From assembly GCA_001898625.1 (NCBI GenBank), contig MKUP01000033.1, positions 442,677-506,676 on the forward strand: a DNA stretch of 64,000 bases. Direction: 5' to 3'. This stretch comes from Burkholderiales bacterium 67-32 (lineage in GTDB: Bacteria > Pseudomonadota > Gammaproteobacteria > Burkholderiales > Burkholderiaceae_B). Position numbers and translations under genes: made by a program. Under the pieces are notes generated by a model. That model was not told the DNA's origin. It saw nothing but the letters and a program-made list of their open reading frames with translations, and did no database searches. Shown one piece after another: positions 62,576-64,000 of the stretch. How positions within the stretch are numbered: the first letter of the stretch is position 1; each line of letters begins with the position of its first letter.

Positions 62576-63835
62576 TCACAATGCGGAGTGAGATTTTATC
62601 ACTGCCTGCCCGCCCAGCCGCGCGGCCAGCGCGATGAAACTGCCCACGCCGGCGGTCCGCAGCGGCGAATACGGCACCTGGTGCCGCTCGCAGGTCCGTT
62701 TCAGGCGCGCCATCGAGTCGTGGTCGATGCAGTCCACGGGGAAGACCACGAGGTCGGCGCGCGCCACGGCGGCGGCCAGCAGCCCCTTGCGGTCCTCGAT
62801 GCCGCCGTCGTGGGCGGCGAACGCCCCACCCGCCGATTCGACCAGCGCCTTGAGCGCCTGGGTGGTCCCGGGCCGGCCGCCCACATAGACGATGCGCCGG
62901 CCGCGCAGCGCGTCCAGGCCGCCTTGCGCCGGATGGGCCGCCGTTTCCACCGTCCTCTCCAGGACCTCGGCTTCGGCCTGCGCCGCCTCGGCCCGCGCCC
63001 TGGCCTCGGCCAGTTCCCGCGCGGCCTCCCGCGCGTCGGCCCGCGCGGCCGCGGCCTGCTGTTCCGCCGCATCCCGCCGGCCGGCCTCCCGGGCCAGCGC
63101 GGCCGCGCTGGCCCCCAGTTCGTCGCGCAGGCGGGCCGCTTCGGCCTCCAGGTCGGGCGCCGCCTGCGGCACGGCGTGCAAGCGCGCCCGCAGGGCTTCC
63201 GCCTCGCGCAGCGCGGCGTCGCGCAGGGTGGCGGCCTCGTGCAGCCGCGCCTGCTGCCGCTCCACCTTCTCGCGCAGCTCGGCATTCTCCTTTTCCAGCG
63301 CGACCAGGCGCCGGATGTCGGCCCGGTTGGCGGCGCCGACCAGGTGCGACAGCATGTGCACCTGGCCGAAGGCGGCCTGCCGGACCTCCGGCGTGGCATC
63401 GGGATGGGTCATGGCGGCCCAGTAGGCGCCGGGAACGTCGCCCGCCGCGACCGCCTCGTTCCACAATTCCAGCAGCGCGGCCGGGTCGCGGGCGGCGCCG
63501 AATCGCCGCACGCTCGCCGCGTGGCGCTCGTCCAGGGCCTTTTGCAGCGCCTTGCAGCCGTCCCCGCCGGCCCCCGCCAGGCAGACGCCCTCCTCATGAA
63601 TCTCCAGGTCGCTGGCATGCCGCACGTCGCAGGCCGCGAAGCGCGCCACCAGCTTGCGCAACTCCGCCGTCGTCATGCAGGTGCCGATGATGGAGCAATG
63701 CAGGCGGCAGTCCAGGTCGGCCAGCCGCGCGCGGCGCCGGACGACGGCGGGCGCCACCGCGGGCTCCCGCAGGCGCGTGGACGGACGGGCTACGGCGCCC
63801 GCGACCGGCGCGAGCTTGAAGGCGGGCAGTGTCAT
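62576..63835 (-). CDS. DUF2325 domain protein with Cys-rich N-terminus and coiled coil
   Basis: 419 aa. The N-terminal CRLHCSIIGTCM cysteine cluster and later Cys residues may bind metal. Residues about 165-290 form a long Ala/Glu/Arg coiled coil. The C-terminal about 100 residues are a DUF2325 domain (VYVGGRPGTTQALKALVESAGG, AHDGGIEDR, FPVDCIDHDSMARLKRTCER). The ATG at 63835 has GAGGACTCC upstream; another at 63865 would add 10 residues. Function is unknown; the family is widespread in beta-proteobacteria and is sometimes linked to stress or metal. Confidence 0.88.
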   Translation of the reverse strand: MTLPAFKLAPVAGAVARPSTRLREPAVAPAVVRRRARLADLDCRLHCSIIGTCMTTAELRKLVARFAACDVRHASDLEIHEEGVCLAGAGGDGCKALQKALDERHAASVRRFGAARDPAALLELWNEAVAAGDVPGAYWAAMTHPDATPEVRQAAFGQVHMLSHLVGAANRADIRRLVALEKENAELREKVERQQARLHEAATLRDAALREAEALRARLHAVPQAAPDLEAEAARLRDELGASAAALAREAGRRDAAEQQAAAARADAREAARELAEARARAEAAQAEAEVLERTVETAAHPAQGGLDALRGRRIVYVGGRPGTTQALKALVESAGGAFAAHDGGIEDRKGLLAAAVARADLVVFPVDCIDHDSMARLKRTCERHQVPYSPLRTAGVGSFIALAARLGGQAVIKSHSAL

Positions 63836-64000
63836 GGAGTCCTCGGAAGCGGAGCGGCGCGCCATGGGGGCGCACTCGTAATATACAACTATATATAACG
63901 AAGAATGCGAAGGGACAGGCCCCCGTCACGGCTCCGGCCGTGAACGCGCCTTTCCGGCTCGACCGGGCACGGCGCTTGCGCAATCGGAACGCCCGCGGCG
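63836..64000. promoter_or_regulatory. Upstream region of the DUF2325 gene at the window edge
   Basis: An AT-rich TATATA tract at about 63878-63900 is the likely promoter of the minus-strand gene. A hairpin TCACGGC-TCCG-GCCGTGA lies at 63927-63944. No gene start or end is recognizable up to the window edge. Confidence 0.4.

Noticed and set aside
63594..63983. 129-codon minus-strand frame at the right edge
   Set aside because: It overlaps the 5' part of the DUF2325 gene in another frame and shows no motif; the promoter-like TATATA tract lies inside it.

Overview
The window is GC-rich (coding DNA roughly two-thirds G+C), densely packed beta-proteobacterial chromosome. It most resembles the Alcaligenaceae (Bordetella/Achromobacter type). 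The signs are glmU and glmS flanking an AsnC/Lrp regulator, a monomeric NADP isocitrate dehydrogenase, the large number of Bug (TctC-type) periplasmic binding proteins, and a palindromic intergenic repeat style that I recall from that family. No rRNA, tRNA, CRISPR array, phage or IS transposase is visible. The assignment to a family is inference; no species is claimed.

Layout. 1-4752 is a housekeeping edge: a DUF6279 lipoprotein cut by the window edge, glmU, an AsnC/Lrp regulator and glmS. From 4754 to 59928 almost everything is a chain of small catabolic operons, most with a divergently transcribed regulator and most with one Bug solute-binding protein. (A) 4754-10289 is a hydroxyquinol-type lower pathway: flavin monooxygenase, intradiol dioxygenase and maleylacetate reductase, with a MarR regulator. 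(B) 10329-15423 holds benzoylformate decarboxylase, aldehyde dehydrogenase and a LysR regulator. (C) 15389-20466 holds an ACMSD-like amidohydrolase, a salicylate-hydroxylase-like flavoprotein, an NTF2-fold protein and a LysR regulator. (D) 20463-23969 is LysR, Bug and a UbiD-type decarboxylase. (E) 23994-26058 is a photolyase overlapping a MarR gene. (F) 26212-29754 is a phthalate-dioxygenase-like Rieske oxygenase with a dihydrodiol-dehydrogenase-like partner. (G) 29739-45839 is a long mosaic: tetrapyrrole methylase, LysR, crotonase, CMD-family protein, amidohydrolase, two GSTs, class III CoA-transferase, ketopantoate-reductase-like protein, a divergent aconitase-type heterodimer, a two-subunit class I fumarase-like hydratase, flavin reductase, CitE lyase and MaoC hydratase. 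(H) 45925-47724 is a soluble four-PAS chemoreceptor-like protein. (I) 47848-51322 is Bug, a second Rieske oxygenase and LysR. (J) 51324-59928 holds LysR, GMC oxidoreductase, Bug and SDR, then a fumarase/aspartase-fold lyase, PhzF protein and Bug under an AraC regulator. The right end (60144-63835) returns to core genes: monomeric icd and a DUF2325 protein.

How it fits together. The operons read as separate funnels that hydroxylate, decarboxylate or ring-open aromatic acids and pass C4-C6 acids toward central metabolism. Ten Bug proteins occur with no TctA/TctB membrane partner in the window. The most interesting signals are: a sequence motif repeated upstream of five transcription units inside block G, which suggests a hidden regulon; an aconitase-type pair in which the substrate-binding motifs of both subunits are replaced; a PAS array duplicated in an ABAB pattern with FixL-like His-Asp positions; and a 231-bp element with perfect 35-bp terminal inverted repeats.
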